Source: a bacterium | GTDB taxonomy: Bacteria > JAHJDO01 | DNA length: 64,000 nucleotides | Reading direction: 5' to 3' | NCBI GenBank assembly: GCA_030652805.1 | Contig: JAUSPT010000055.1 | Location: 3,786-67,785 of the forward strand | Shown here: piece by piece, positions 25,758-34,545 of the stretch | Position numbering within the stretch: the stretch's first letter is position 1 | Layout of the letters: the number at the start of each line of letters is the position of its first letter | Notes under the pieces: generated by a model | What the model saw: the letters and a program-made list of their open reading frames with translations, nothing else | Database searches by the model: none | What the model was told of the DNA's origin: nothing | Made by a program: the position numbers and the translations under genes

Positions 25758-27131
25758 TTATTTCTTGCCAGAAATTTCAGATGCGAATGCCTTCTTAATG
25801 TATTCAAAGTATATCTCTTTATTCTCACTATTCTCTGGTAGGGTCTCGCTTGTAATAGCTTCCAGTATCTTATTTTTCATTTTTCCTATTAGAGGTGATG
25901 GGGAAAGATTAAATTTATCCATTAACTCATCTCCGGTGATTGGAAATTTGGATTCTTTTGCTGAAATCAGCTTCTCACATCTCCCCTCAAGTTCAGATAA
26001 TTCTTGCAGCTTCCTGGCAACTCTCTCCTTCTTGTATGATGTTATATCTGCCTTAGAAATACTGAGAATATCTGAGAGCTTATCCCCCATCTTGGTTGCA
26101 AACCGTCTCACTGCAGTGTCTGTCCATAGAGAAGTATAAAGATTTGCTCGCATATGCTTCCTGATTAAAAAGCATATGTGCTTGCGATCCTGATTGGAGA
26201 ATCTGAGTCTTGTAAGGATTCCCCATGCCATCTTAGCGCCTAAATCTTCATGTCTATAAAAATGCACATTTTTCTCGCCTATTGTTCTTACGTATGGTTT
26301 CGCTATGTCGTGAAGCAGTGCAGTCCATCTGATTTTCTCATCTAAAGGGCAATTTTTAACAACTTTTACTGTATGCATCCATACGTCCTTATGATGAAGC
26401 TGGCTATCTTCATGCAGGTTCTTCAGAGGAACAAGTTCTGGTATGAAGTAGTTAATCACTTCGTTTTTCATCAAATTTTCCAGCGCTAGTTCCAAATGAT
26501 TGCCAAGTAATAGCTTAGTCATTTCATCTCTTATTCTTTCACTCGAGAGGTTCAGCAGTCTGTAAGCGTTCTTTTTTAAGGATGAGCGAGTCTTCTCTTC
26601 AATCTCAAATCCTAATTGAGATTGGAACCTTAATGCTCTTAGAATTCTCAGAGAATCATCTGCAAATGCAGTGTCTGGATTCTTAGGTGTTCTGATTAAT
26701 TTTTGCTCTAAATCTTCCCTTCCTTTAAAAGGATCAATTATTTTTGAGTCAGAGCCTATCGCTATCGTATTTATTGTAAAATCCCTGCGCTCTAAGTCCT
26801 CCATTATATTGCTTCCAAAATCCACATCCGGTTTTCTGCTAATACCTCTGTATATCTCTTTTTTCCTGAATGTTGTAATATGCAATTCAACTTTGTCTAT
26901 GAATGCGCCGACTGTTCCAAAATTTATGCCGACAGGATATGTTTTTATCCTGCTATTTCGTAGAATTTTGATAATTTCGGAAGGTGTTGCAGAGGTAGCA
27001 AAATCGTAATCATTGAGAGGTTTTTCCATTAACAGATCGCGCACTGAGCCCCCAACAAGATATACGGATTTCCCTGCCTGGCTGAAGATTCTAAAAATAC
27101 TCTGTATTATTCTATTTTCTATTTTTAGCAT
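25758..27131 (-). CDS. cca: CCA tRNA nucleotidyltransferase with HD domain
   Basis: A 457-residue class II nucleotidyltransferase that builds or repairs the tRNA 3' CCA end. It has YLVGGSVRDLLMEKPLNDYD-type motif A (GGSVRD, DYD catalytic pair), the RRDFTINTIA motif, the nucleotide-recognition helix DDSLRILRALRFQSQLGF and an HD phosphohydrolase domain (HHKDVWMHT, LLHDIAKP). It could be a full CCA enzyme or the A-adding member of a split pair; no second copy is seen here. It overlaps the AsmA-like gene by 1 bp. Confidence 0.92.
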   Translation of the reverse strand: MLKIENRIIQSIFRIFSQAGKSVYLVGGSVRDLLMEKPLNDYDFATSATPSEIIKILRNSRIKTYPVGINFGTVGAFIDKVELHITTFRKKEIYRGISRKPDVDFGSNIMEDLERRDFTINTIAIGSDSKIIDPFKGREDLEQKLIRTPKNPDTAFADDSLRILRALRFQSQLGFEIEEKTRSSLKKNAYRLLNLSSERIRDEMTKLLLGNHLELALENLMKNEVINYFIPELVPLKNLHEDSQLHHKDVWMHTVKVVKNCPLDEKIRWTALLHDIAKPYVRTIGEKNVHFYRHEDLGAKMAWGILTRLRFSNQDRKHICFLIRKHMRANLYTSLWTDTAVRRFATKMGDKLSDILSISKADITSYKKERVARKLQELSELEGRCEKLISAKESKFPITGDELMDKFNLSPSPLIGKMKNKILEAITSETLPENSENKEIYFEYIKKAFASEISGKK

Positions 27132-28231
27132 TACTTTGTCTTTATATATTCCATAATAGGAGTCATCATCTTTAACGGCAAATTTAACAACCGCTGAAAT
27201 AATCCTAATGTCATGTCTTCCAGTAATTCATGCGGAACCACTGTTGCCTTTAAATGTCCGCCTTTACTTCTTTTTAATCTGACATAGAAAGCAAGTAAGT
27301 TCCCATCCTCTCCTGTTATAATATAACCCAAAATTGGTATTTTATTCAACACCTCATCAACAATCTGCATCAGCTCAATTCCAAAAATCATATCTGTTGA
27401 CTCTTTAACCATATCAATATCGCCTTTGCCTGAAATTCTCATTCTCTCGCCGTCAATATATAGACTTTCTACATTAATTACTCCAGAATTTATTACTGCT
27501 TTAGCCGTGGCTGTACTATATTTTATTCCCTCCTCATCCATTTTAGGCAGTCTTAATTTTATTACATCATACATATTAATAAGAGTGAACATTCTAACGA
27601 ATATATGTTGTTTAGTTAAATATCCATTATTTAATATTATATCTAAATTTCCGTTCAGGTTCTTTTTTATTTCATCAATAGACTTGCCGCGGCTTCTTAT
27701 ATTACCTTCGCAGTCCAGAGTTCCGCTAAATGCAAGATTTTTAATGCCGAACTTTGCAGCCAGTTTTTGGATATTAGCATTTTTTATTTTATATATTGAA
27801 TCAAATTCAATGCCATATGGGGGAAAAAAATTAAGTTTGCCTGAAAGCTCAGCTTCCCCCTCTGCTAGTCTTAATTTTACCCTATGGATATGCAGTATCC
27901 TGTCTTTTATATAGAGTGGCAGATGTGGCGTAACGATTTTTATGTCATCATATATGCCCTTTTCTATTTCAAAGCTTGTCATGTTATTCTCCAAGATAAC
28001 TTTACCTGTAAAATCAATAGGAATGGCAGGGGTTGAATTTTTGATTGAGACATTTGCAGAGTGAAGATCAAATCCTATCTGTACTCTCTCAACATGAACT
28101 CTATTCTGCGAAATTTTATTAACAGCTCTCTTAATATACAAGCTTCCGATTACTCCAATCAGTCTGTAACATATAAATAGGCTAATGAAGATAGAAAATA
28201 CAATATAAAGAGCTTTCTTAAATTTGGGCAT
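27131..28231 (-). CDS. AsmA-like envelope protein with N-terminal membrane anchor
   Basis: A 366-residue protein with one N-terminal transmembrane helix (residues 7-26) and a long beta-rich region resembling the AsmA C-terminal domain: LSGTLDCEGNIRSRGKSIDE-type repeats, then ISGKGDIDMVKESTDM, then IPILGYIITGEDGN. AsmA/YhdP-type proteins bridge the envelope and are linked to lipid transport or outer-membrane homeostasis. The specific family assignment is tentative. It sits between polysaccharide deacetylase and cca genes on the same strand. Confidence 0.65.
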   Translation of the reverse strand: MPKFKKALYIVFSIFISLFICYRLIGVIGSLYIKRAVNKISQNRVHVERVQIGFDLHSANVSIKNSTPAIPIDFTGKVILENNMTSFEIEKGIYDDIKIVTPHLPLYIKDRILHIHRVKLRLAEGEAELSGKLNFFPPYGIEFDSIYKIKNANIQKLAAKFGIKNLAFSGTLDCEGNIRSRGKSIDEIKKNLNGNLDIILNNGYLTKQHIFVRMFTLINMYDVIKLRLPKMDEEGIKYSTATAKAVINSGVINVESLYIDGERMRISGKGDIDMVKESTDMIFGIELMQIVDEVLNKIPILGYIITGEDGNLLAFYVRLKRSKGGHLKATVVPHELLEDMTLGLFQRLLNLPLKMMTPIMEYIKTK

Positions 28232-28250
28232 TTCGATTCTCTCTAGCGGT

Positions 28251-28970
28251 TTATTTATTTATGTACTTAAGCATAATAGAAAAAACAAATTTCAGCATAT
28301 TTGTATTTTCCTTTACAGGTATTCTTCGCAGCTCAAATATGGTCTCAGTTGTATGATTCATACCTCTTTTTGTTGCACATGCTCCTTTGTACCCGGCTTG
28401 AGCAAGAAAATTTTTTGTATTTTCATTGTAATCACCGTATGGATAGCAAAAGTATTTTACCGGCTGGGACAGATTTTCTTCAATAATTTGTTTTGATTTT
28501 GTTATTTCGTCCCATGCATCCTCATCTGTTAATCCAGTCATACGTTTGTGTGTACATGAATGAGACCCGAAACTAAATCCAAATGCCATCATCTTCTTTG
28601 CATTTTCCCATGACATAAATTTCTCGGGAACCTTTTCTTTGCTTTCATCAAAAGCCATAGTTTTGCCAATTACATCTGTTGTTAAGAAAACCGTACCTGT
28701 AAATCCCAGATTTTTCATAATGGGAAATGCGTATGTATAATTGTCAAGATAGCCATCATCAAAGGTTATTACAACAGGTTTTTGAGGAAACTCTTTATTT
28801 CTTTTAGTGCTCGCAATGACCTCATCAAGGGAAACGGTCATGTAGTTCCATTTTTTAAGAAGATTCATCTGTTTTTCAAAATCCTCCGGCCTTACGTACA
28901 GGCATTGTTCTGTGGCTTTAGAATTGGGATAATTAATTTTATGATAGAAAAGGATTGGTATTCTACTCAT
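28251..28970 (-). CDS. polysaccharide deacetylase (NodB domain)
   Basis: A 239-residue carbohydrate esterase family 4 protein. The metal site is readable: VITFDDGYLDN (catalytic Asp pair) and FGSHSCTHKRMTGL (HxxxH zinc ligands), with YFCYPYGDYNENT and the C-terminal RRIPV. No signal peptide is seen, so it may act on intracellular lipid-linked intermediates. It is encoded 3 bp after a GT4 gene within the O-antigen-type operon, so its substrate is likely a surface polysaccharide. Confidence 0.92.
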   Translation of the reverse strand: MSRIPILFYHKINYPNSKATEQCLYVRPEDFEKQMNLLKKWNYMTVSLDEVIASTKRNKEFPQKPVVITFDDGYLDNYTYAFPIMKNLGFTGTVFLTTDVIGKTMAFDESKEKVPEKFMSWENAKKMMAFGFSFGSHSCTHKRMTGLTDEDAWDEITKSKQIIEENLSQPVKYFCYPYGDYNENTKNFLAQAGYKGACATKRGMNHTTETIFELRRIPVKENTNMLKFVFSIMLKYINK

Positions 28971-28973
28971 AGG

Positions 28974-30047
28974 TTATTCCTCCATGCTATTATTATTCCA
29001 GAATTTGTTTTTTAATATTTCTGCAAGTTTTTCTCCAGCAACACGTATGGAGTATTTTTCTTCAACAGTTTTTCTTCCGTTTATAGCTATTTGCTCCTTA
29101 AGTTGGTTGTTCTCAATTAAAACTCTGAGTTTAGTTTCCCATTCATCAGAGGTTCTTGCCAGAAGTCCGTCTTTTTCATCTTCTATAAAATACTTGTTTT
29201 CACCTACATCGCTGCATACAGCAGCAATACCTGCGGACATATACTCCAGGGCTTTAAGCCCGCATTTCCCCTTATTCCATTCATTGTCCAGCAAAGGATA
29301 CACCCCTATATCAAATGTTGTCAATTCAGATGCTATCTCATCGGGTTCCATCCAATCAATCATCTCAACTTTTAAATGCTCACATTTCTTGTAAGCTTCC
29401 TTTAGTTTATGGCAATCTTTGGTGCCTATTATTTTAAACATTATATTATGGGTTCTTGCAAGTGATATTAACGGTTTCTTCAACATTATGAGATCATCCT
29501 GATATGTTTTTCCGTCGCCAACCCATCCTATTTTAAATTTAGCTCTTTTCTCTGGGCGCGCAGGCTTAAATTTATCTGTATCAATAGCTGTTGGTACAAT
29601 GTAAACATTATCATTATACTTTTGAGCATACTCAGCCAGAAAGTGACTTCCAACAATAACAACATCCGAAATCTTTAACATGCGGTCTGTGCGCTGCTTA
29701 CGTCTCAAGAATATTGAATCATCAAAATCAAAAACTACATTTATATTAAACAGTTTTTTATATACCCATAGAAACCTTATAAAGTCTGACTGATAAACAG
29801 TTCTTTGAGCATAAATAATAGTATTTTTACGACTTTGGCTTAATTCCCCTATGGTCTTCCTTGCTTCTCTGTATCGTTCAATGCATATGTTTTTTTTGAG
29901 TATTGAGCGGGGAGGCATTATGGAAGTAAAAAATCCATGCTTTTTCAATTCCCTGGCATAAAACACACATCTATATCTCGTGCTTGGTATGTTGTAATTG
30001 CCCTTTGGGAAAAATACAATTCTGTTAGGCTTATCTTTCTTTTTCAT
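28974..30047 (-). CDS. glycosyltransferase family 4-like
   Basis: A 357-residue GT-B protein. Readable parts are NIPSTRYRCVFYARELKKHG, VVFDFDDSIFLRR, VVIVGSHFLAEYAQKY, FKIGWVGDGKTYQDD and the donor-site segment KCGLKALEYMSAGIAAVCSD. The DFDDSIF motif marks the subgroup often found in O-antigen and capsule clusters. The start overlaps the ligase gene by 17 bp and the end is 3 bp before the deacetylase. Confidence 0.85.
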   Translation of the reverse strand: MKKKDKPNRIVFFPKGNYNIPSTRYRCVFYARELKKHGFFTSIMPPRSILKKNICIERYREARKTIGELSQSRKNTIIYAQRTVYQSDFIRFLWVYKKLFNINVVFDFDDSIFLRRKQRTDRMLKISDVVIVGSHFLAEYAQKYNDNVYIVPTAIDTDKFKPARPEKRAKFKIGWVGDGKTYQDDLIMLKKPLISLARTHNIMFKIIGTKDCHKLKEAYKKCEHLKVEMIDWMEPDEIASELTTFDIGVYPLLDNEWNKGKCGLKALEYMSAGIAAVCSDVGENKYFIEDEKDGLLARTSDEWETKLRVLIENNQLKEQIAINGRKTVEEKYSIRVAGEKLAEILKNKFWNNNSMEE

Positions 30048-31242
30048 TAATTCCTATACCCATGGACATAGCCATATACAACCAAAACATAAGCCCTATT
30101 CTATCTTCGTAAAAGTATCCGGAAATACTGCAAGCTAAAAACCCAATAACTGTCAGAAGAATTGTGAATAATATGTCCTTTTTAAAATAGTCTTCTGTAT
30201 GTACGTACGACTTGTAAGCACATTTTGCATATCTTGCTAAAAGATACATAAAGGCTAGAAGTCCCACTATTCCGGTCTCTATAAGGATCTGCAAATAGAG
30301 ATTGTGCGCATCTGATTGCTGGAAATTGCCATGAGGATCAGTAAGATAGAATTTATATTCTGGATGTAGATACATTTTTCTGAATATATTTGGACCGTAT
30401 CCCACACCTAGAACAGGATGTTTTTTTATAATCTGAAGACTATTATGCCATAATGTTAAGCGGCCAGATAAAGCTCGGTTAATACCTTCTTTAACCTCAA
30501 ATGTAAATTTTATTCTTTCAGTAACCGGGCCACAAAAAATGGCCAAAAGCAGTAATGCTGCTAAAAATGCTGTTAACATCTTCTTGCTTTTTTTGAACAA
30601 TAGCATCAAAAGAGTACCAAATAGTATTACCCATGGCCCGCGAGTGAAAGTTAACACTAATAATATACCTGTTAAGAGGGCAGATAAAACTAGACCAAGT
30701 TTTATATATTTGTTTTTAGTATGGAAAAACACTATTAGAATTAAAGGGATAACAAGTATACAGTACATTGCTGAACGGCTATAACTGCCAAAGGCGCCTG
30801 TAGCTCTTCCATACTCTGTTAATGTGCTATTAAAATAGCCACATATGCCATATATAGAAAAGACGCATGCTGAAATAGCTAACATGTATACTATTTTCAG
30901 CATCTGTTTTTTGGTCTTTATATTATTTATTACAATAAAAAACAGGATGATTTGTTTAAGGAACTGGGACCTGAATTCATAGAAACTATATGAAGGAGCT
31001 ATTGAGCCAACGGAAGCCAGGATAATAACAATTCCCCAATACATGATAGGGAGATTCAGAGGTGTTTTTATAAAACGCGCATCAGGAACACATCTTAGCT
31101 TCACTATCCATGCAATGAGAGGGATAAGAAGAGCCGTTGATTCAATAGATGCAGTATGCTTAAACGGCAGAATAAAAACTAAAAGGAGTATGCTGTACTC
31201 AATAATTCTGTTACATATAGTAGATATTTTTGAGCTGTTCAT
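30031..31242 (-). CDS. O-antigen ligase family polymerase/ligase (WaaL/Wzy_C)
   Basis: About 403 residues and roughly ten or more membrane segments. The Wzy_C core is visible: SGRLTLWHNSLQIIKKHPVL then GVGYGPN, and DAHNLYLQILIETGIVGLLA after a periplasmic loop. The family joins O-antigen to lipid A core or polymerises glycans at the periplasmic face. The ATG at 31242 is chosen because it follows the heptosyltransferase stop by 2 bp; an in-frame ATG at 31272 would overlap that gene. Confidence 0.88.
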   Translation of the reverse strand: MNSSKISTICNRIIEYSILLLVFILPFKHTASIESTALLIPLIAWIVKLRCVPDARFIKTPLNLPIMYWGIVIILASVGSIAPSYSFYEFRSQFLKQIILFFIVINNIKTKKQMLKIVYMLAISACVFSIYGICGYFNSTLTEYGRATGAFGSYSRSAMYCILVIPLILIVFFHTKNKYIKLGLVLSALLTGILLVLTFTRGPWVILFGTLLMLLFKKSKKMLTAFLAALLLLAIFCGPVTERIKFTFEVKEGINRALSGRLTLWHNSLQIIKKHPVLGVGYGPNIFRKMYLHPEYKFYLTDPHGNFQQSDAHNLYLQILIETGIVGLLAFMYLLARYAKCAYKSYVHTEDYFKKDILFTILLTVIGFLACSISGYFYEDRIGLMFWLYMAMSMGIGINEKER

Positions 31243-31244
31243 TT

Positions 31245-32267
31245 TTATTTCGTCACGAGTAGTTTCATACACGCTTCAAATACTTCGTCAACGGATATAT
31301 TCTTCATGCAATCAATTCTATCACATTTCCTCTTCCAGCATGAGGCACATGGTATATCTTTCTGAATAATAATATTCTTTGTTCCATACGGGCCATTTCT
31401 TTTAGGGTCCGACGGACCGTACAGGCCAACAACAGGAACTTCTAATGCAGCTGCAAGATGAGTAGGGCCTGTGTCAGAGCCAACAAAAAGATCACAGCTC
31501 TTAATTATTGCTGCAAGTTGTTTTATAGTGGATTGAGGCATTATTGCAATTCTGTTGTTCTCGTTGCTTTTAATGTTTTCTATTAAACCTTTTTCTTGAG
31601 GGCCCCATGAGATAATTACCTTTGCATTAGCATTGCTATTAGCACTGCTATCTTTTGTTAATTTATCTGCAAGACGCGGAAAGTTTTCAGCTGGCCAGCG
31701 CTTTGTTGGCCATCCGGCGCCAGGATTCAACATAATGATTTTATCCCTCTTTGGAACTAGTTTCTCTGATGTAAAAAAATCTTTCGCAAATCTTAAATCC
31801 TGCGCGGATATAGGAATTTTAAAATCATATATATATTCAGATATGCCCAGTGGTTCAAGTAAGCTTAGATTTTTATCCACTACATGAACAGCTTTTTGAG
31901 GCGGAGTTACTTTATGATTGTAGAATATATGACTCAATTCGCGACTGTTAATCTTACTGAAGCCGATCCTGCGGCTTGCCTTACTGAAATAAGCTAAAAT
32001 TCCGCTTCTGAATAATCCCTGAAGGTCCAGCGCTACATCAAACTTCTTTTTGCGCAGTATGTTGATTAATTGTAAAAAACTGTTGTTATCAAAGGGAATG
32101 ACATCTGTTAGATCAGGATTCTCTGCTAATAAACCAGAGAATTTGTTTTTAACAATCCATGCGATTTCTGCTTTAGGATAGTGTTTTCTCAATGTTGCAA
32201 GTACCGGCAGAGCGTGAATAATATCACCCATTGAGGAGGGTTTGATGATTAAGATTTTTCTCCCCAA
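31245..32267 (-). CDS. LPS heptosyltransferase (GT9)
   Basis: A 340-residue heptosyltransferase with ILIIKPSSMGDIIHALPVLA, FDVALDLQGLFRSG, MLNPGAGWPTKRWPAENFPR, FVGSDTGPTHLAAALEVPVV and GLYGPSDPKRNGPYG, close to WaaC/WaaF enzymes that add heptose to Kdo2-lipid A. A C-terminal cysteine cluster (CASCWKRKCDRIDC) is typical of this branch. An Asn/Ala/Ser-rich insertion (SSANSNANAK) is coded by a hexamer-like repeat near 31624-31655. It starts 3 bp after the pseudopilin gene. Confidence 0.9.
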   Translation of the reverse strand: MGRKILIIKPSSMGDIIHALPVLATLRKHYPKAEIAWIVKNKFSGLLAENPDLTDVIPFDNNSFLQLINILRKKKFDVALDLQGLFRSGILAYFSKASRRIGFSKINSRELSHIFYNHKVTPPQKAVHVVDKNLSLLEPLGISEYIYDFKIPISAQDLRFAKDFFTSEKLVPKRDKIIMLNPGAGWPTKRWPAENFPRLADKLTKDSSANSNANAKVIISWGPQEKGLIENIKSNENNRIAIMPQSTIKQLAAIIKSCDLFVGSDTGPTHLAAALEVPVVGLYGPSDPKRNGPYGTKNIIIQKDIPCASCWKRKCDRIDCMKNISVDEVFEACMKLLVTK

Positions 32268-32270
32268 TCT

Positions 32271-32780
32271 TTACGGCCCCTGTAAATATATATTCCCTGC
32301 GTTTGTTTCATTCTTTGCAGAGTATTCGGTTTTAAGAAGATCACCACTGGGATTCACAAAATCACTATAAGCTGAACCCTCAGGGACTTTGTCCGGTCCA
32401 ACACTAAAAAGCACCCATGCTGTTGCTGTATCATAGGTTGCATCCACTTCATCGTTACAATAATACTTATAATAACTACTGGAATCAAAAGGGTCTGTTG
32501 GAACACTGCTCATATAGGATTTTGTATCCTCTGTTAACTTATTTAATCCCTTATTAGCTGTAACTCTCATATTTGTCGGATAAGTTGAATAATCCGCGTA
32601 GTACTGCTCTATAGAAACCCTGATATTCAGCATTTCAGCCTTAGCCTTTGCAACCCTTGCCCTTATCCGCGCCTTTGATAAAGCTGGAAGCAGCATGCCT
32701 GCAAGCAGAGCTATTATTGCAATTACAGCAAGCATCTCAACAAGTGTAAAACCCGTTCTTTTGCGAAAAAACTTTATCAT
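32271..32780 (-). CDS. type II secretion/type IV-like pseudopilin
   Basis: A 169-residue prepilin. After MIKFFRKRTG comes the class III signal: cleavage before FTLVEMLAVIAIIALLAGML, with Glu at +5. The C-terminal globular part has YYADYSTYPTN and VLFSVGPDK, as in GspG-like pseudopilins. The ATG at 32780 is correct because GGAGGTGAT lies 5 bp before it; an in-frame ATG at 32795 would include that ribosome site. No peptidase, ATPase or platform gene is nearby, but a secretin is at 1003. It is the first gene of the LPS/glycan operon. Confidence 0.92.
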   Translation of the reverse strand: MIKFFRKRTGFTLVEMLAVIAIIALLAGMLLPALSKARIRARVAKAKAEMLNIRVSIEQYYADYSTYPTNMRVTANKGLNKLTEDTKSYMSSVPTDPFDSSSYYKYYCNDEVDATYDTATAWVLFSVGPDKVPEGSAYSDFVNPSGDLLKTEYSAKNETNAGNIYLQGP

Positions 32781-32854
32781 ATCAATCACCTCCATTAATT
32801 ACATTTTAATATACCAAATAGTTAGGTTGAATTTCAAGGCAAATCAATTTGAGA

Positions 32855-32916
32855 ACATCCCCTAATTTCGCCTCAGGCGAAACCGTCCCCCTTTGAAGGG
32901 GGATTCAGGGGGATGT
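32855..32916. repeat. palindromic intergenic repeat, copy 2
   Basis: A 62-bp copy of the element at 4874-4937. It has ACATCCCC...GGGGATGT ends and the identical inner TCCCCCTTTGAAGGGGGATT. A second hairpin, TTTCGCC-TCA-GGCGAAA (32866-32882), is perfect here but mismatched in the other copy. It separates the thi operon end from the pseudopilin promoter region. Confidence 0.85.
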
Positions 32917-32921
32917 AAAAA

Positions 32922-33623
32922 CTATTTCGGAATGTGATAAATAGGAATGGTGGTATTTCCCTCTGATTTAACAACAATTCCTCCAAGCTGAGAGGAAAAT
33001 ATTCTTTTTATGTTTTGATCTGGTTTGCTTTTATCTATTACTTCTCTCAAGACAAAATCTGCATTCTTGATCGGTTTCCAATCCTCATCAAAATTCTTGA
33101 ACGTATAAATATCAAACCTCCTGAACGCAAAATTCTTCCCCATGGAAGTTTTTCTATCCCTGTGTTTTTCTACAAGGACTTTTGCAGTATTGATATTTCC
33201 CTGAAACATTATCACTTTTTTTGAATCGAAAAAGTCTTTTTCCTCTTCTATTTTCTTACTGATTGCTCTTTTCTCAAATAAGCTCAAAGAAACTCCATCT
33301 CCCTCCACTCTAAGATTCACTCCCTCAATAATTAGATCATGTGTTACTACAGAAATATCATATGTTCCTGAATGGATGTTTTCTATAGAGAATCTGCCTG
33401 TAGTTTTGTCGAAATCGGCTTTGTATCTATTTTTCTTGCCGTCTTTGTTAAAAGGCCCTGTTGCTCTAACCAATGCATAGATACTGACTACTTTTTCTTT
33501 TGGCTCTATTGTACCTGATATTGAGCCTGTAGTTTGTGCGAAACTAGTTCTAATTAACAATAAGGACAGCAAAATAGAAACAGGAATTATTTTAAATGGA
33601 TTATTGCTTTTTGAAATGGTCAT
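32922..33623 (-). CDS. secreted protein with carboxypeptidase-regulatory-like beta sandwich, unknown function
   Basis: About 233 residues. A signal peptide (IIPVSILLSLLLIRTSFA, cleavage before QTTG) is followed by a beta-sandwich of the carboxypeptidase-regulatory type (GSISGTIEPKEKVVSIYALV, GRFSIENIHSGTYDISVVTH). The rest is unrecognised. It overlaps thiL by 23 bp and so is probably on the thi transcript, with no obvious thiamine role. The start is M1 (33629) or M3 (33623); M3 is given. Confidence 0.65.
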   Translation of the reverse strand: MTISKSNNPFKIIPVSILLSLLLIRTSFAQTTGSISGTIEPKEKVVSIYALVRATGPFNKDGKKNRYKADFDKTTGRFSIENIHSGTYDISVVTHDLIIEGVNLRVEGDGVSLSLFEKRAISKKIEEEKDFFDSKKVIMFQGNINTAKVLVEKHRDRKTSMGKNFAFRRFDIYTFKNFDEDWKPIKNADFVLREVIDKSKPDQNIKRIFSSQLGGIVVKSEGNTTIPIYHIPK

Positions 33624-34545
33624 ATCCAAACTTCGTGAGTTTTGTTAGTCTATTGTCTTTTTTCAGATAAATACCCTTACCCTTAGTAATTTCGCCGACA
33701 CAGTAGCCGTATGCTTTTTTGCTTCTTTCTTTTGAAACAGTATAAACAAGCTCAAAATCCTCTCCTCCATAAAGAGCAAAATCCAAAGCGCTTTCCCCGC
33801 AAGCCTGAGCAGCCATATAAGTCTGCTTATCTATGGGAACTTTATCTGCATATATAATAGCTCCGCATTTGCTCTGCTCGGAGATATTTCTGAGCTCAGA
33901 GGCAAGCCCGTCACTTATATCCTCCATTGCATTGGCATAGCCTGCAATCTCCCACGATACATCCAGCCTTGATTGAGGGGTAGTGTGGCATCTTTTAGTC
34001 ACTTTAAATCCATTTATTCCTTTTCTAAAGAGATGCAAGCCTGCTGTTGATGCGCCAAGAAGTCCTGTTACAAATATGAGGTCACCCGACTTTGCATCTT
34101 TTCTCATACAAAGATGCTTTTTATCTGTTTCACCTATCAAAGTTATAGTAATAACATTCGCATTTCCGTGTGTAGTGTCGCCTCCTATTATATCGACATT
34201 ATGCTTTTTGCACCTATTTCTCATCCCCTTGTATATTTCCTCAACCATATGCATTGTTGAATCAGATTTTAATACAAGAGAAACCAATACATACAAAGGC
34301 ACACCTCCCATTGCAGCAATATCGGAAAAATTACTTTCAATGGCTTTTATGCCAATCTGCTCAGGCGTAAAATAGGAAAAAGAAAAATGATCATGTTCAA
34401 CAATAGTGTCCGTTGTTAATAAAAGAAACTTGTTACCATATTTTATTACAGCAGCATCATCTCCTATGCCGCAGATTACTTCCTTTCTTACTGCGCGAGC
34501 AGCAATATGTTTTATTAACTCAAACTCTCCGCTAAGCTTTGTCAC
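33601..34545 (-). CDS. thiL: thiamine-monophosphate kinase ThiL
   Basis: A 314-residue AIR-synthase-fold kinase converting thiamine phosphate to thiamine diphosphate with ATP. Motifs: GIGDDAAVIK, TTDTIVEHDHF, ESNFSDIAAMGGVPLYVLVS, DIIGGDTTHG, VTGLLGASTAGL, MEDISDGLASEL and LYGGEDFELVYT. It overlaps thiC by 14 bp, so the operon under the TPP riboswitch encodes both precursor synthesis and the final phosphorylation. Confidence 0.96.
   Translation of the reverse strand: MTKLSGEFELIKHIAARAVRKEVICGIGDDAAVIKYGNKFLLLTTDTIVEHDHFSFSYFTPEQIGIKAIESNFSDIAAMGGVPLYVLVSLVLKSDSTMHMVEEIYKGMRNRCKKHNVDIIGGDTTHGNANVITITLIGETDKKHLCMRKDAKSGDLIFVTGLLGASTAGLHLFRKGINGFKVTKRCHTTPQSRLDVSWEIAGYANAMEDISDGLASELRNISEQSKCGAIIYADKVPIDKQTYMAAQACGESALDFALYGGEDFELVYTVSKERSKKAYGYCVGEITKGKGIYLKKDNRLTKLTKFGYDHFKKQ

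Noticed and set aside
15407-32267. The many glycosyltransferases as a novel biosynthetic island
   Set aside because: GT4/GT9 enzymes, a ligase and a deacetylase in loose minus-strand runs are ordinary LPS/O-antigen content; nothing shows an unusual product.
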